From Candidatus Omnitrophota bacterium (GTDB lineage: Bacteria; Omnitrophota; Gorgyraeia; Gygaellales; Profunditerraquicolaceae): a stretch of 6,542 nucleotides of DNA. The translations under genes and the position numbers were made by a program. The notes under the pieces were generated by a model that was given only the letters and a program-made list of their open reading frames with translations, did not search any database and had not been told where the DNA came from. Positions 1 through 6,332 of this stretch are shown piece by piece. The stretch's first letter is position 1. Each line of letters starts with the position of its first letter. The DNA lies in assembly GCA_026387255.1 (NCBI GenBank), contig JAPLMA010000009.1:1-6542 (forward strand), given 5' to 3'.

Positions 1-230
1 GCTTCCCAGACTCCCGGATGCATAAGAATGGCACAGTCCATGCCTAAGATATCATTACGCTCCTGAACGTTAGTTTTCCACCAGGCGCGCTTAATGTTAT
101 TTTTTAATTCTACTCCATAAGGGCCGTAATCCCAGGTATTGGCCAGCCCGCCGTAAATTTCACTGCCCTGAAAAATAAAACCCCGGCGTTTGCACAGGGA
201 AACAACTTTATCCATTAAATTCTCTGTCAT
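1..230 (-). CDS. glyQS: Glycyl-tRNA synthetase, single-chain type, N-terminal part (runs off the window)
   Basis: This enzyme charges tRNA-Gly with glycine in the cytoplasm. Only the first 76 codons are present; the gene continues beyond base 1. The visible protein carries the N-terminal signature of the homodimeric class II glycyl-tRNA synthetase (the single-chain type, unlike the split GlyQ/GlyS alpha-beta enzyme): LCKRRGFIFQGSEIYGG at residues 12-28, followed by WDYGPYGVELKNNIKRAWW at 33-51, and a downstream HPGVW at about 70-74. The ATG at 230 gives the usual short lead before this block. Met6 is a possible alternative start. No good Shine-Dalgarno precedes the ATG. The gene lies 53 bases after the preceding unknown gene, too short a gap for a T-box leader. 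Family assignment is very secure; the rest of the gene, including class II motifs 2 and 3, cannot be judged here. Confidence 0.95.
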   Translation of the reverse strand, partial: MTENLMDKVVSLCKRRGFIFQGSEIYGGLANTWDYGPYGVELKNNIKRAWWKTNVQERNDILGMDCAILMHPGVWE

Positions 231-283
231 AGTTTTATATTTTTAGCATAAACTACTCTAAAAAGCAAGCTAAATCCTTTAAA
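231..283. other. Short A+T-rich gap before glyQS
   Basis: This 53-base gap separates the unknown membrane protein gene from glyQS. I see no convincing hairpin followed by a T-run, no T-box elements and no clear Shine-Dalgarno near the glyQS ATG. An A+T-rich stretch just before the ATG could hold a weak promoter -10 element, but no matching -35 box at good spacing is evident. Read-through from the upstream operon is the simplest reading. Confidence 0.4.
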
Positions 284-1000
284 CTAATTAACCGGCTTAA
301 GCGTAGAAATTATTGCAAATACATTATTTAGGTCTAAGCGCGCGCCAATATCTTTTATATATACCTTAAAGAAATTTCCCTCAGCATCAGAAATATTGCA
401 ATCAAAATAATTATTTGGTTTAGCCATGGAGTAGTTAATGAAACCTTTTAGGTTAGGGAGTTGGAATTTAATCATTTTGGCGGTACTTTGGTTTCCTATA
501 TCTGGAGTAAACACACTTTTCATAATCAAAAAGAAAGCGTCAGTAATGTTTTCTATTCGCCCAAGGTTAGCGTACATAAGCCTGCGGATGAATTCATAAT
601 TGTCCCTAACTCCCTGCTTTTGCACATCCGGATAAAGTTTGATAAAAGCTCCGGGCTCCTGAATTAACAAATGAATAACTGCATTATTATTAGTATGTCT
701 TTTTTTATAGTACTGTTTTTTAATTAACTCCTGGACTAATGTAAAACCTTTAGGCACAGAAACTGACATTCTGGGGAATGCGTGCGGGATCAAGGTATCT
801 CGGTATTGCGAATTGATTGGAGGGGTAAAGATTTTCTCTCCCGGCTGCATGCAGAGTATGGGGGTGGTTTTGCAGTCACCGATGCCATAGCTGATATATT
901 GCCTCAAGATATTCGGACCGCCAAATTTAATAATAAATGCCAGAGCGATGATTAATAAAATTGCGCGGCTTAAATATTTGGCGAAACGTTTAGTAGCCAT
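284..1000 (-). CDS. Unrecognised membrane-anchored or exported protein, 238 aa
   Basis: I do not recognise this family. With the start at the ATG at 1000 the protein has a basic N-terminus (MATKRFAKYLSR) and then a hydrophobic helix at about residues 13-26, the pattern of an uncleaved signal anchor. This would leave some 210 residues outside the membrane. That part contains cysteines at 43 and 50 (in CKTTPILC), which could form a disulfide or bind a ligand, and one at 201. The rest looks like a mixed alpha/beta soluble domain. An in-frame ATG at 1075 would add 25 basic residues ahead of the anchor but would overlap panB far more, so I prefer 1000. The start overlaps the panB stop by 11 bases, implying translational coupling; an AGAGGA lies about 15 bases before the ATG, inside panB. 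A role in envelope biology is plausible from topology only. Confidence 0.75.
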   Translation of the reverse strand: MATKRFAKYLSRAILLIIALAFIIKFGGPNILRQYISYGIGDCKTTPILCMQPGEKIFTPPINSQYRDTLIPHAFPRMSVSVPKGFTLVQELIKKQYYKKRHTNNNAVIHLLIQEPGAFIKLYPDVQKQGVRDNYEFIRRLMYANLGRIENITDAFFLIMKSVFTPDIGNQSTAKMIKFQLPNLKGFINYSMAKPNNYFDCNISDAEGNFFKVYIKDIGARLDLNNVFAIISTLKPVN

Positions 1001-1181
1001 TAATTTTTTTAAATTCCTCTTCTTTGATTGTAAAAGAATGTTGGGGCGCGGGGAATTTTTCCTGCATAACCTCATTTTTGAAATTTTCGACGGCCGCTAA
1101 TATTAAAGGAGAAAGATCAGCGTATTTTTTAACAAATTTCGGGGTATAGCGCTCAAACAGTCCAAGCAGGTCATTAATCAC
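990..1181 (-). pseudogene. panB: C-terminal part of PanB, separated from the main ORF by a frameshift
   Basis: This frame encodes the C-terminus of ketopantoate hydroxymethyltransferase: VINDLLGLFERYTPKFVKKY, then a helical stretch and the typical ending FPAPQHSF. A GTG at 1181 could formally start a 63-residue ORF, but that codon is the Val of the conserved DGQVLVINDLLGL segment and not a real start. Reading the same frame upstream to about 1237 gives the conserved PTIGIGSGIHCDGQ segment of PanB, which shows that the two pieces were one gene. Removing one base from the A-run at 1238-1245 (or from the A5 at 1232-1236) joins them into a 278-residue protein, a normal length for PanB. The stop overlaps the start of the next gene by 11 bases. 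Confidence 0.85.
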
Positions 1182-1194
1182 CAGGACTTGCCCG

Positions 1195-1827
1195 TCACAA
1201 TGAATTCCGGAACCGATACCAATAGTCGGAATTTTTATTTTTTTTAGTAATTAGTTCGGCAATTTTATCCGGCAGGCACTCTAAAACAATGGCAAAACAT
1301 CCCTTTTTTTCCAGCTCTACTGCTTGGTTAATCAGGCGGTTAGCTGTTTGGGCATCTTTTCCCTGGCATTTAAAGCCACCGATTTTATCCGCGGTTTGCG
1401 GAGTTAATCCGATATGGCCCATCACCGGGATTTGCGCTTGAATAATTTGTTCAGTCACTTTTAAACAATTATCAAACCATTCTAATTTTACTCCCTGGCA
1501 ACCTGCCTCGGTGATAAATTTCTGGGCATTAGTAACGCATTCATCAGAGTTAAGCTGGTAAGAGCTATATGGCATGTCACCGATGAGAAGTGAGTTTTTT
1601 ACCGCCCGGCGCACTGCTTTGGCATGGTGCAGCATTTCCGGCATTCCCACTTGGGTGGTGGATTCTAGTCCCAACACCACATTCGCCAAAGAGTCACCGA
1701 CTAAGATGATATCAATTCCGGCTTTATCCACTAGGCAGGCGGTGGGATAATCATAGGCTGTAAGCATAGTGATCTTGCGCTTGTTTTTTAAGGAAGAAAT
1801 TAGATCAATTGTAACTTTATTATTCAT
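1195..1827 (-). CDS. panB: 3-methyl-2-oxobutanoate hydroxymethyltransferase, N-terminal three quarters (frameshifted)
   Basis: PanB transfers a hydroxymethyl group from 5,10-methylene-tetrahydrofolate to 2-oxoisovalerate, giving ketopantoate, the first committed step to pantothenate and CoA. The active-site framework is complete in this piece: Asp45 (VGDSLAN) and Asp84 (IGDMPYSSY) for the Mg2+ site, Lys114 and Glu116 (GVKLEW), the MGHIGLTPQ segment at 136-144, and Glu183 (LECLP), which lines up with the general base of the E. coli enzyme. After Lys196 the reading changes to an unrelated tail (NKNSDYWYRFRNSL) and stops, because of one extra base in an A-rich tract. The remainder of PanB follows in another frame. 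The ATG at 1827 directly abuts the stop of the transporter gene (TAAATG), so initiation is probably coupled. It may be a pseudogene, an assembly error, or a gene rescued by slippage; the intact active-site residues argue against old decay. Confidence 0.93.
   Translation of the reverse strand: MNNKVTIDLISSLKNKRKITMLTAYDYPTACLVDKAGIDIILVGDSLANVVLGLESTTQVGMPEMLHHAKAVRRAVKNSLLIGDMPYSSYQLNSDECVTNAQKFITEAGCQGVKLEWFDNCLKVTEQIIQAQIPVMGHIGLTPQTADKIGGFKCQGKDAQTANRLINQAVELEKKGCFAIVLECLPDKIAELITKKNKNSDYWYRFRNSL
1232..1245 (-). other. Frameshift site in panB: A8-T-A5 tract
   Basis: On the coding strand this is AAAAAAAATAAAAA. Read in the frame of the N-terminal part it gives Thr-Lys-Lys-Asn-Lys-Asn-Ser and a stop 14 codons later. 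Deleting one A gives Thr-Lys-Lys-Ile-Lys-Ile-Pro-Thr-Ile-Gly-Ile-Gly, the expected PanB sequence. The needed correction is loss of one base (A8 to A7, or A5 to A4). Runs of eight A are known sites of RNA polymerase slippage and also of sequencing error, so sequence alone does not settle which applies. Confidence 0.85.
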
Positions 1828-3108
1828 TTAGCTTTTAAAGAAAAACTTATGCAGGTAATTTAAAAGTGGTGAAATTATAAGCATAATCGTCAGCGCGATA
1901 AGAATCACAGTCGTCGACCATCCGACCGTATTCTGAAAATTATTATTCGTGTATTTTCCCATAATTTTTTTATTATTAACCATGGTAATCATTGAGATAA
2001 GTACCACTGGAAGCAGCATGGCATTGATAATTTGTGACCAGATAGTTATGGCGATCAGCGGAGCGTTAGGTATAAGAATTATAATTGCCGAAATCAGGAT
2101 AATAAAAGTAAATAAAGCGTAGAATTGAGGAGCTTCGTTTATTTTTTTGTTGATTCCGGCTTCAAAACCAAATGCCTCGCAGACATAAAACGCCGTGGCC
2201 AAGGGGAGAATGGTTGCGGAAAACACGGAAGCCACAAATAATCCAAAAGCGAAAAGTTGTGAAGCAAATATTCCGGCAAACGGTTTTAGTGCAACCGCTG
2301 CATCGCGGGCTTCGTTAATTACTATTCCGTTCTGATGTAGGGTGGCGGCACAGGCTACGATTATGAAGAAAGCTACGACGATTGTGGCGATGCAGCCAAT
2401 AATTACGTCAACTACGACAAATTTGTAGTCCTCTATTTTAATGCGTTTTTCGATCACTGCTGATTGCATATAGAATTGCATCCAGGGAGCAATCGTGGTA
2501 CCGACAATACCTAAAACCATGCCCAAATATTCTTTATTTATTTGCATGGTTGGTTTTATAAAAGCTGTGCCAATTTGTCCCCAATCCGGCTTAGCCAGTA
2601 TCGCCGAGACAATATAGGATAATAAACAAAAACTAAAAAGTAAGAATATCCTTTCTGTAGTTTTATAATTTCCTTTTACGACGAGTATCCAAACGGCAAG
2701 TGCGGTTAGAGGCACGGAAATATATTTACTTACTCCGAAGATATCCATACTTCCGGCAACTCCGGCGAATTCTGTAGCCGTATTTCCGATATCCGCAGCC
2801 ACTAGCCCTAAGAAGATAAAAAAAGTAATTTTTACTCCAAAGTTTTCCCGGATCAGGTCAGCCAAGCCTTTACCGGTGACAATTCCCATCCTGGCATTCA
2901 TCTCCTGGACCACGGCTAAAATTATAAAAGACGGAATCAGTGTCCATAAAAGTTTATAGCCAAAGATTGCTCCCGCTACCGAATAGGTGGTAATCCCTCC
3001 GGCATCATTATCAACACTGCCGGTAACAATCCCCGGCCCCAAAACAGCCAGAAATATTATCAAGTTTCGAATTAATGGTTTTTCTTTAAGCGTATCCCAA
3101 AGCTTCAT
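1828..3108 (-). CDS. Nramp-fold divalent metal transporter with altered metal site, NRMT-like (candidate Mg2+ transporter)
   Basis: An integral inner-membrane protein of 426 residues with about 11 hydrophobic segments and the Nramp (SLC11) framework: GPGIVTG at 24-30 in TM1, AGAIFGYKLLW at 45-55, and LGIVGTTIAPW at 199-209 in TM6. The metal-site residues differ from the Mn/Fe members. The TM1 motif DPGN reads DAGG (Asp35-Gly38, preceded by Asp33), and the TM6 motif Met-Pro-His reads Ala207-Pro208-Trp209. The DxxE motif of TM3 reads Thr110-x-x-Glu113. Established work shows that the TM6 Met excludes alkaline-earth ions, and an Nramp-related Mg2+ transporter clade (NRMT) has a changed site, so Mg2+ is a reasonable candidate; this is inference. 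The gene overlaps the sensor-like gene by ATGA. A GGAG eight bases upstream of the ATG supports the start. Confidence 0.9.
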   Translation of the reverse strand: MKLWDTLKEKPLIRNLIIFLAVLGPGIVTGSVDNDAGGITTYSVAGAIFGYKLLWTLIPSFIILAVVQEMNARMGIVTGKGLADLIRENFGVKITFFIFLGLVAADIGNTATEFAGVAGSMDIFGVSKYISVPLTALAVWILVVKGNYKTTERIFLLFSFCLLSYIVSAILAKPDWGQIGTAFIKPTMQINKEYLGMVLGIVGTTIAPWMQFYMQSAVIEKRIKIEDYKFVVVDVIIGCIATIVVAFFIIVACAATLHQNGIVINEARDAAVALKPFAGIFASQLFAFGLFVASVFSATILPLATAFYVCEAFGFEAGINKKINEAPQFYALFTFIILISAIIILIPNAPLIAITIWSQIINAMLLPVVLISMITMVNNKKIMGKYTNNNFQNTVGWSTTVILIALTIMLIISPLLNYLHKFFFKS

Positions 3109-4394
3109 TGTGCCTGCTCCGTTTCTTTACGGATTTGATGAAACACTGATTCAAAAGCATCTTTCATTGTAATTATTCCCTGAATTTTTCCTAGTTTATC
3201 AATTACGGGCACAACCGTGAAATCATACTTATAGAAAACTTCTGCGACATCCTTAATTTTAGTTTTGATTTTTACTTTAGCGATGCGTTTGCGCATAAAT
3301 TCAGAAACAATTTTTTCTCCAGAGATAGTGAGCAGTTGTTGTAAAGTTACCACCCCTACCAATGAATCATTATCATCTAACACATAAATATAATAGGATT
3401 CTTTCTTACGGCTTGATTCTTTTTTTGTTTTTTCTAAAGCATCTGCTGCAGTAATTGTTTGTTTGATACAAATAAATTCGGTACTCATAATGCTACCGGC
3501 GATATCGTTAGCATGTCCGAGTAGGCTTGAAATTTGAGTAACTTTTTCCAGCGGTAGTTTAGTAAATAACAAGTTCATTTTTTTAATCGGCATCTGGGAG
3601 AATAAATCCACCGCTTCGTCAATAGCCATTTCATTAATAATTTCAATGAGAAGTTTCTGATCGAGTAATTCGGCAACCTGAAGGCGAACTTTTAAAGGAA
3701 GTTCCTGAATAGTGTTGGCCGCGGTAACTTTGTCCATAGACTTAAGAATACTTAATCTTTCCGCCGTACCTAAGTCGATAAGAATATCGGCAATATCAGC
3801 CGGATGTAACTCCGCAAGCTTTGAGTGGTGCACTTTTAAAGATAAGGCGTCAGTAGTGGTGGGCCCGTTTATAGGTTGGACATGTTTCCAGGAGATAAGC
3901 CTGTCCTCGACTTGATATGAAGAAACAAGCTTGATAAGAAATTCAAATATTTTAATGCAGCCTAACCTGCGCAGTAAACCGGTGATCCCAATATCCATAT
4001 GTACTACCCAAAGGTTTAATCCTTCTCTTAAAAGATGCAGGTCATTGATGCGTACTACCTTTGAGCCATGGATATCCACAATCTGTTTGTCCCAAAAAGT
4101 TTCTTTAAGTAGAATTTCATTTTCTAGCGGATTGAATCCTTCTTGGGCGACGGCCAGAAAATTTTCGATAAAAATCCCCTTCTCTTCTACCAGCATTTTT
4201 ACGCTACTCCAAGGTAGATAAATCTTTTTATTTTTTTTATTACGCATAATTAAACCGGTTACCTTGGGGTACATTTCTTTGAGTGTTGCGGATAGATCAA
4301 TAACCCGGCCGATTTTCTTTCCGGTAAGTGCATCAATTACCGGTAGATTGATAATGTAGTAAAGGAAGATAAATTTTTTAGGTAAATAGTTCAT
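3105..4394 (-). CDS. PRC-barrel / MgtE N domain / CBS-pair protein without channel domain (putative transporter regulator)
   Basis: A 429-residue soluble protein. Residues 8-78 look like a PRC-barrel domain (LPVIDALTGKKIGRVIDL, then IYLPWSSV), and 98-172 like a second one (DKQIVDIHGSKVVRINDL, ending ISWKHV). An MgtE N domain follows at about 188-300, with LAELHPADIADIL and repeated helical hairpins. A CBS pair spans about 303-415 (YIYVLDDNDSLVGVVTL and VVPVIDKLGKIQGIITM). In MgtE channels the N and CBS domains bind Mg2+ and close the pore; the five-helix channel domain that should follow is absent, and the gene stops cleanly after CBS2. It overlaps both neighbours by four bases (ATGA), and the next gene is an Nramp-fold transporter. 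I infer a cytosolic Mg2+-sensing partner of that transporter. It should not be named mgtE, since it cannot itself form a channel. The start at 4394 matches the stop overlap and the first PRC strand. Confidence 0.88.
   Translation of the reverse strand: MNYLPKKFIFLYYIINLPVIDALTGKKIGRVIDLSATLKEMYPKVTGLIMRNKKNKKIYLPWSSVKMLVEEKGIFIENFLAVAQEGFNPLENEILLKETFWDKQIVDIHGSKVVRINDLHLLREGLNLWVVHMDIGITGLLRRLGCIKIFEFLIKLVSSYQVEDRLISWKHVQPINGPTTTDALSLKVHHSKLAELHPADIADILIDLGTAERLSILKSMDKVTAANTIQELPLKVRLQVAELLDQKLLIEIINEMAIDEAVDLFSQMPIKKMNLLFTKLPLEKVTQISSLLGHANDIAGSIMSTEFICIKQTITAADALEKTKKESSRKKESYYIYVLDDNDSLVGVVTLQQLLTISGEKIVSEFMRKRIAKVKIKTKIKDVAEVFYKYDFTVVPVIDKLGKIQGIITMKDAFESVFHQIRKETEQAQ
3117..3120 (-). 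promoter_or_regulatory. Shine-Dalgarno of the Nramp-like gene
   Basis: GGAG lies eight bases before the ATG at 3108, inside the last codons of the sensor-like gene. It supports this start and suggests the transporter is initiated on its own as well as by the ATGA overlap. Confidence 0.6.
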
Positions 4395-5356
4395 TCGGTA
4401 ATTTTAATTTCCAGGTTACTAAATTTCGCTGCTAATTCTTTTGACTTTTCTTTGCCTAAAATAAATATTGCCGTAGAAAGCGCATCCGCTTCCAGGCCGC
4501 TATCTGCGATTACAGTTACTGAAATTATCCCTGATTCTGCCGGATAACCGGTTTTAGGATTAAGAATATGGCAATAACGTTTGTTTCCAATTAAAAAATA
4601 TTGCTGGTAATCTCCGCTGGTAGACGCGGATTTATTTTTTAGTTTCAGTGTACCTGTAATTTCAGATTTACGTGCTCCTTGGATTGCGATTTTCCAGTTT
4701 TGACCGAATTTATCTCCTAAGGCATAAACTTGGCCGCCGGCGTTAATCAAACAACTATTAATATTATTTTCTTTTAATTTTTTGACCGCGCAATCCAGAG
4801 CAAACCCCTTGGCAATTGCCCCCAGGTCAATCCGGGTTCCCAGAACGTTGAATTCTACCACATTATCTTTTTCATGTAAAATAATTTTATCGCTTCCCAC
4901 TAGCTTTAAAGCAGCATGGATCTGATCATCGCTGGGTACCTGGAATTCTTGATTAGTAAATCCCCAAAGGTCAACTAATGGCGCAACGGTAATGTCAAAA
5001 GCGCCTTGGCTGAGGTGGTAGAATTCCTGGGATTTTTTTATAATGTAAAATGTATCGGCGCTCACTTTTAATTTTCCTAAACGATTAAGCTGGGAGATTT
5101 CACTACCTTGAATATATTTACTAAGCAGCTGTTCAACCCGGCTGGCTTCTGAGAAAACAATCGCACCGGCTTGTTTATTTGGCGAGGTAACCTCCCAAAT
5201 TGTACCCATCAGGAGGCGGTTATCACGGTAAAGTTGTTTTGTTTTTAACAAGTATTTTAGCGGATTAGTTCGTCCAACAGGATAGATTAAGGTTATACCC
5301 CATCCCAGGATCAAAAAAGCAATTAAATATCTGCGTGTTTTTGCGCCAAAGGCCAT
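4391..5356 (-). CDS. apbE: FAD:protein FMN transferase (ApbE family)
   Basis: ApbE enzymes cleave FAD and attach FMN to a Thr or Ser of target flavoproteins, usually outside the cytoplasmic membrane. The 321 residues carry the family motifs in order: LLMGTIWEV at 48-56, SKYIQGSEISQLNR at 79-92, GAFDITVAPLVDLWGF at 118-133, IDLGAIAKGFALD at 176-188, NAGGQVYALG at 205-214, STSGDYQQYF at 245-254, HILNPKTG at 263-270 and ADALSTAIF at 290-298. Asp291 and Thr295 match the residues that hold the catalytic Mg2+. Residues 10-25 form a hydrophobic segment after a basic start, so the protein is probably exported or anchored; there is no Cys there, so it is not a lipoprotein. It starts 21 bases after panE and overlaps the next gene by ATGA. 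No target flavoprotein is in the window, so its substrate is unknown. Confidence 0.95.
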   Translation of the reverse strand: MAFGAKTRRYLIAFLILGWGITLIYPVGRTNPLKYLLKTKQLYRDNRLLMGTIWEVTSPNKQAGAIVFSEASRVEQLLSKYIQGSEISQLNRLGKLKVSADTFYIIKKSQEFYHLSQGAFDITVAPLVDLWGFTNQEFQVPSDDQIHAALKLVGSDKIILHEKDNVVEFNVLGTRIDLGAIAKGFALDCAVKKLKENNINSCLINAGGQVYALGDKFGQNWKIAIQGARKSEITGTLKLKNKSASTSGDYQQYFLIGNKRYCHILNPKTGYPAESGIISVTVIADSGLEADALSTAIFILGKEKSKELAAKFSNLEIKITE

Positions 5357-5377
5357 GATTTTTTTACGCTTTTAAAG

Positions 5378-6307
5378 TTATTTCGCTGATTCTGCGTAAC
5401 TGGATTCAATAGTTTTAATCAGGTCGAGCAGGAACCGATTGGTTGGCACATCAATACCTAATTCTTGAGCCAACCGTACGATCACCCCATTAATGAAGTC
5501 GACTTCGGTGCGTTTTTTTCTTAATACATCTTGCAGCATTGAAGAAAGATTGTCTTGTGTACCTTCACAAACTGCTTCCACTTTTGCCAGTGGGTCATCA
5601 AAAATTAATTTTATGCGTTTTCTTTTAGCAATCCGTGCGGCTTCGGTGACCGCATCCCTTAAGATTCTTTTGGTGCCTTCGTATTCAATGAGTTTGCCGT
5701 TAGGCAGGCGGGTAATTGCGGATAGGGCGTTGATTCCAACGTTAATGATTAATTTACTCCAGAGCAGGCTTTTTATGTCGCGTGACATTTTACATTCAAA
5801 GCCGACTTGATTAAAGATCTCGCGGATAGCGCGCATGGCCACCGGAGTTTTACCGTCAATCGCTCCAATAATTGTTTCTCCGCGTCCGGCATGGCGGATT
5901 TTACCGACATCGATTAAGGTGGCGCCTTCATTGGTTACCCCGGCGATAACTCTTTCTTCTCCGGCTAGTTCAGAGATAATTTCGACATTGCCGATTCCGT
6001 TTTGTAGAGTTAGAATTTTGGTATTCTGGCCTAGAAGCGGCGAGATTTGTTCAATGGCTATTTTGGTATGGAAAGATTTGACGCAGATAAGTATTAAATC
6101 GGCTTGGCCGATATCTTGGGGATTGACGGTAATCTTTGGTTTTGACTGCCAGCAGCCGCTTGAGCCTTCTATCGAAATTCCGCTTTCATTAATTTTAGCC
6201 GCGCGTTGGCTGTTTTTATCGAGAAGCCAAATCTCTTCTTTCGATTTTGCCAGATATGCCGCAAAAAGACATCCGATTGCTCCTGGGCCAACGATAACAA
6301 TTTTCAT
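5378..6307 (-). CDS. panE: 2-dehydropantoate 2-reductase (ketopantoate reductase)
   Basis: PanE reduces ketopantoate, the product of PanB, to pantoate with NADPH in the cytoplasm. The 309-residue protein has the N-terminal Rossmann motif GPGAIG at 7-12, then CVKSFHT at 75-81 and LQNGIGN at 101-107 (Asn103). The catalytic helix holds Lys185, Asn189 and Asn193 (WSKLIINVGINAL). The C-terminal domain has Ser256 (LSSML) and Glu268 (KRTEVDFINGVI). The spacings Lys-4-Asn-4-Asn and Ser-12-Glu equal those of the E. coli enzyme, and the length is normal. The start at 6307 is fixed by a strong Shine-Dalgarno and the Rossmann strand directly after Met1. It is probably the first gene of the operon that also holds panB, although four reading frames lie between. 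Related ApbA-like reductases of other ketoacids exist, but co-occurrence with panB favours ketopantoate. Confidence 0.94.
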   Translation of the reverse strand: MKIVIVGPGAIGCLFAAYLAKSKEEIWLLDKNSQRAAKINESGISIEGSSGCWQSKPKITVNPQDIGQADLILICVKSFHTKIAIEQISPLLGQNTKILTLQNGIGNVEIISELAGEERVIAGVTNEGATLIDVGKIRHAGRGETIIGAIDGKTPVAMRAIREIFNQVGFECKMSRDIKSLLWSKLIINVGINALSAITRLPNGKLIEYEGTKRILRDAVTEAARIAKRKRIKLIFDDPLAKVEAVCEGTQDNLSSMLQDVLRKKRTEVDFINGVIVRLAQELGIDVPTNRFLLDLIKTIESSYAESAK

Positions 6308-6311
6308 TTAG

Positions 6312-6318
6312 CCTCCTT
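6312..6318 (-). promoter_or_regulatory. Strong Shine-Dalgarno of panE
   Basis: The coding strand reads AAGGAGG, four bases before the ATG at 6307. It is the best ribosome binding site in the window; most downstream genes have poor ones and probably rely on coupling. The two leading A bases belong to one arm of the inverted repeat just upstream, so folding of the leader could affect access. Confidence 0.8.
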
Positions 6319-6332
6319 GTCTAACTAGACAA
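6317..6332 (-). repeat. Perfect 7-base inverted repeat touching the panE Shine-Dalgarno
   Basis: TTGTCTA-GT-TAGACAA on the minus strand: two perfect 7-base arms around a 2-base centre. As DNA this has the form of a dimeric repressor operator. As RNA a 2-base loop is too tight, so the inner pairs would open. It shares one arm with the larger inverted repeat at 6326-6366, so the two cannot form together. Confidence 0.65.

Noticed and set aside
231..283. T-box riboswitch before glyQS
   Set aside because: The gap is only 53 bases, with no T-box sequence or terminator stem; a T-box leader needs well over 100 bases.
1001..1075. Longer start for the unknown membrane protein at 1075
   Set aside because: It would place 25 extra basic residues before the membrane anchor and lie wholly over conserved PanB coding sequence; the ATG at 1000 gives a normal signal-anchor N-terminus.
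1232..1245. Programmed -1 ribosomal frameshift in panB
   Set aside because: A -1 shift leads to the wrong frame; joining the two parts needs +1 or loss of one base.
3105..4394. Complete MgtE magnesium channel
   Set aside because: The five-helix channel domain is missing; the protein stops after the CBS pair and has no membrane segment in the right place.
5835..6311. A 158-codon open frame on the plus strand opposite panE
   Set aside because: It mirrors the well-supported panE coding sequence, has no recognisable domain and no Shine-Dalgarno; the other plus-strand frames (461-667, 2987-3172, 3712-3915, 3931-4221, 5493-5810) fail for the same reason.
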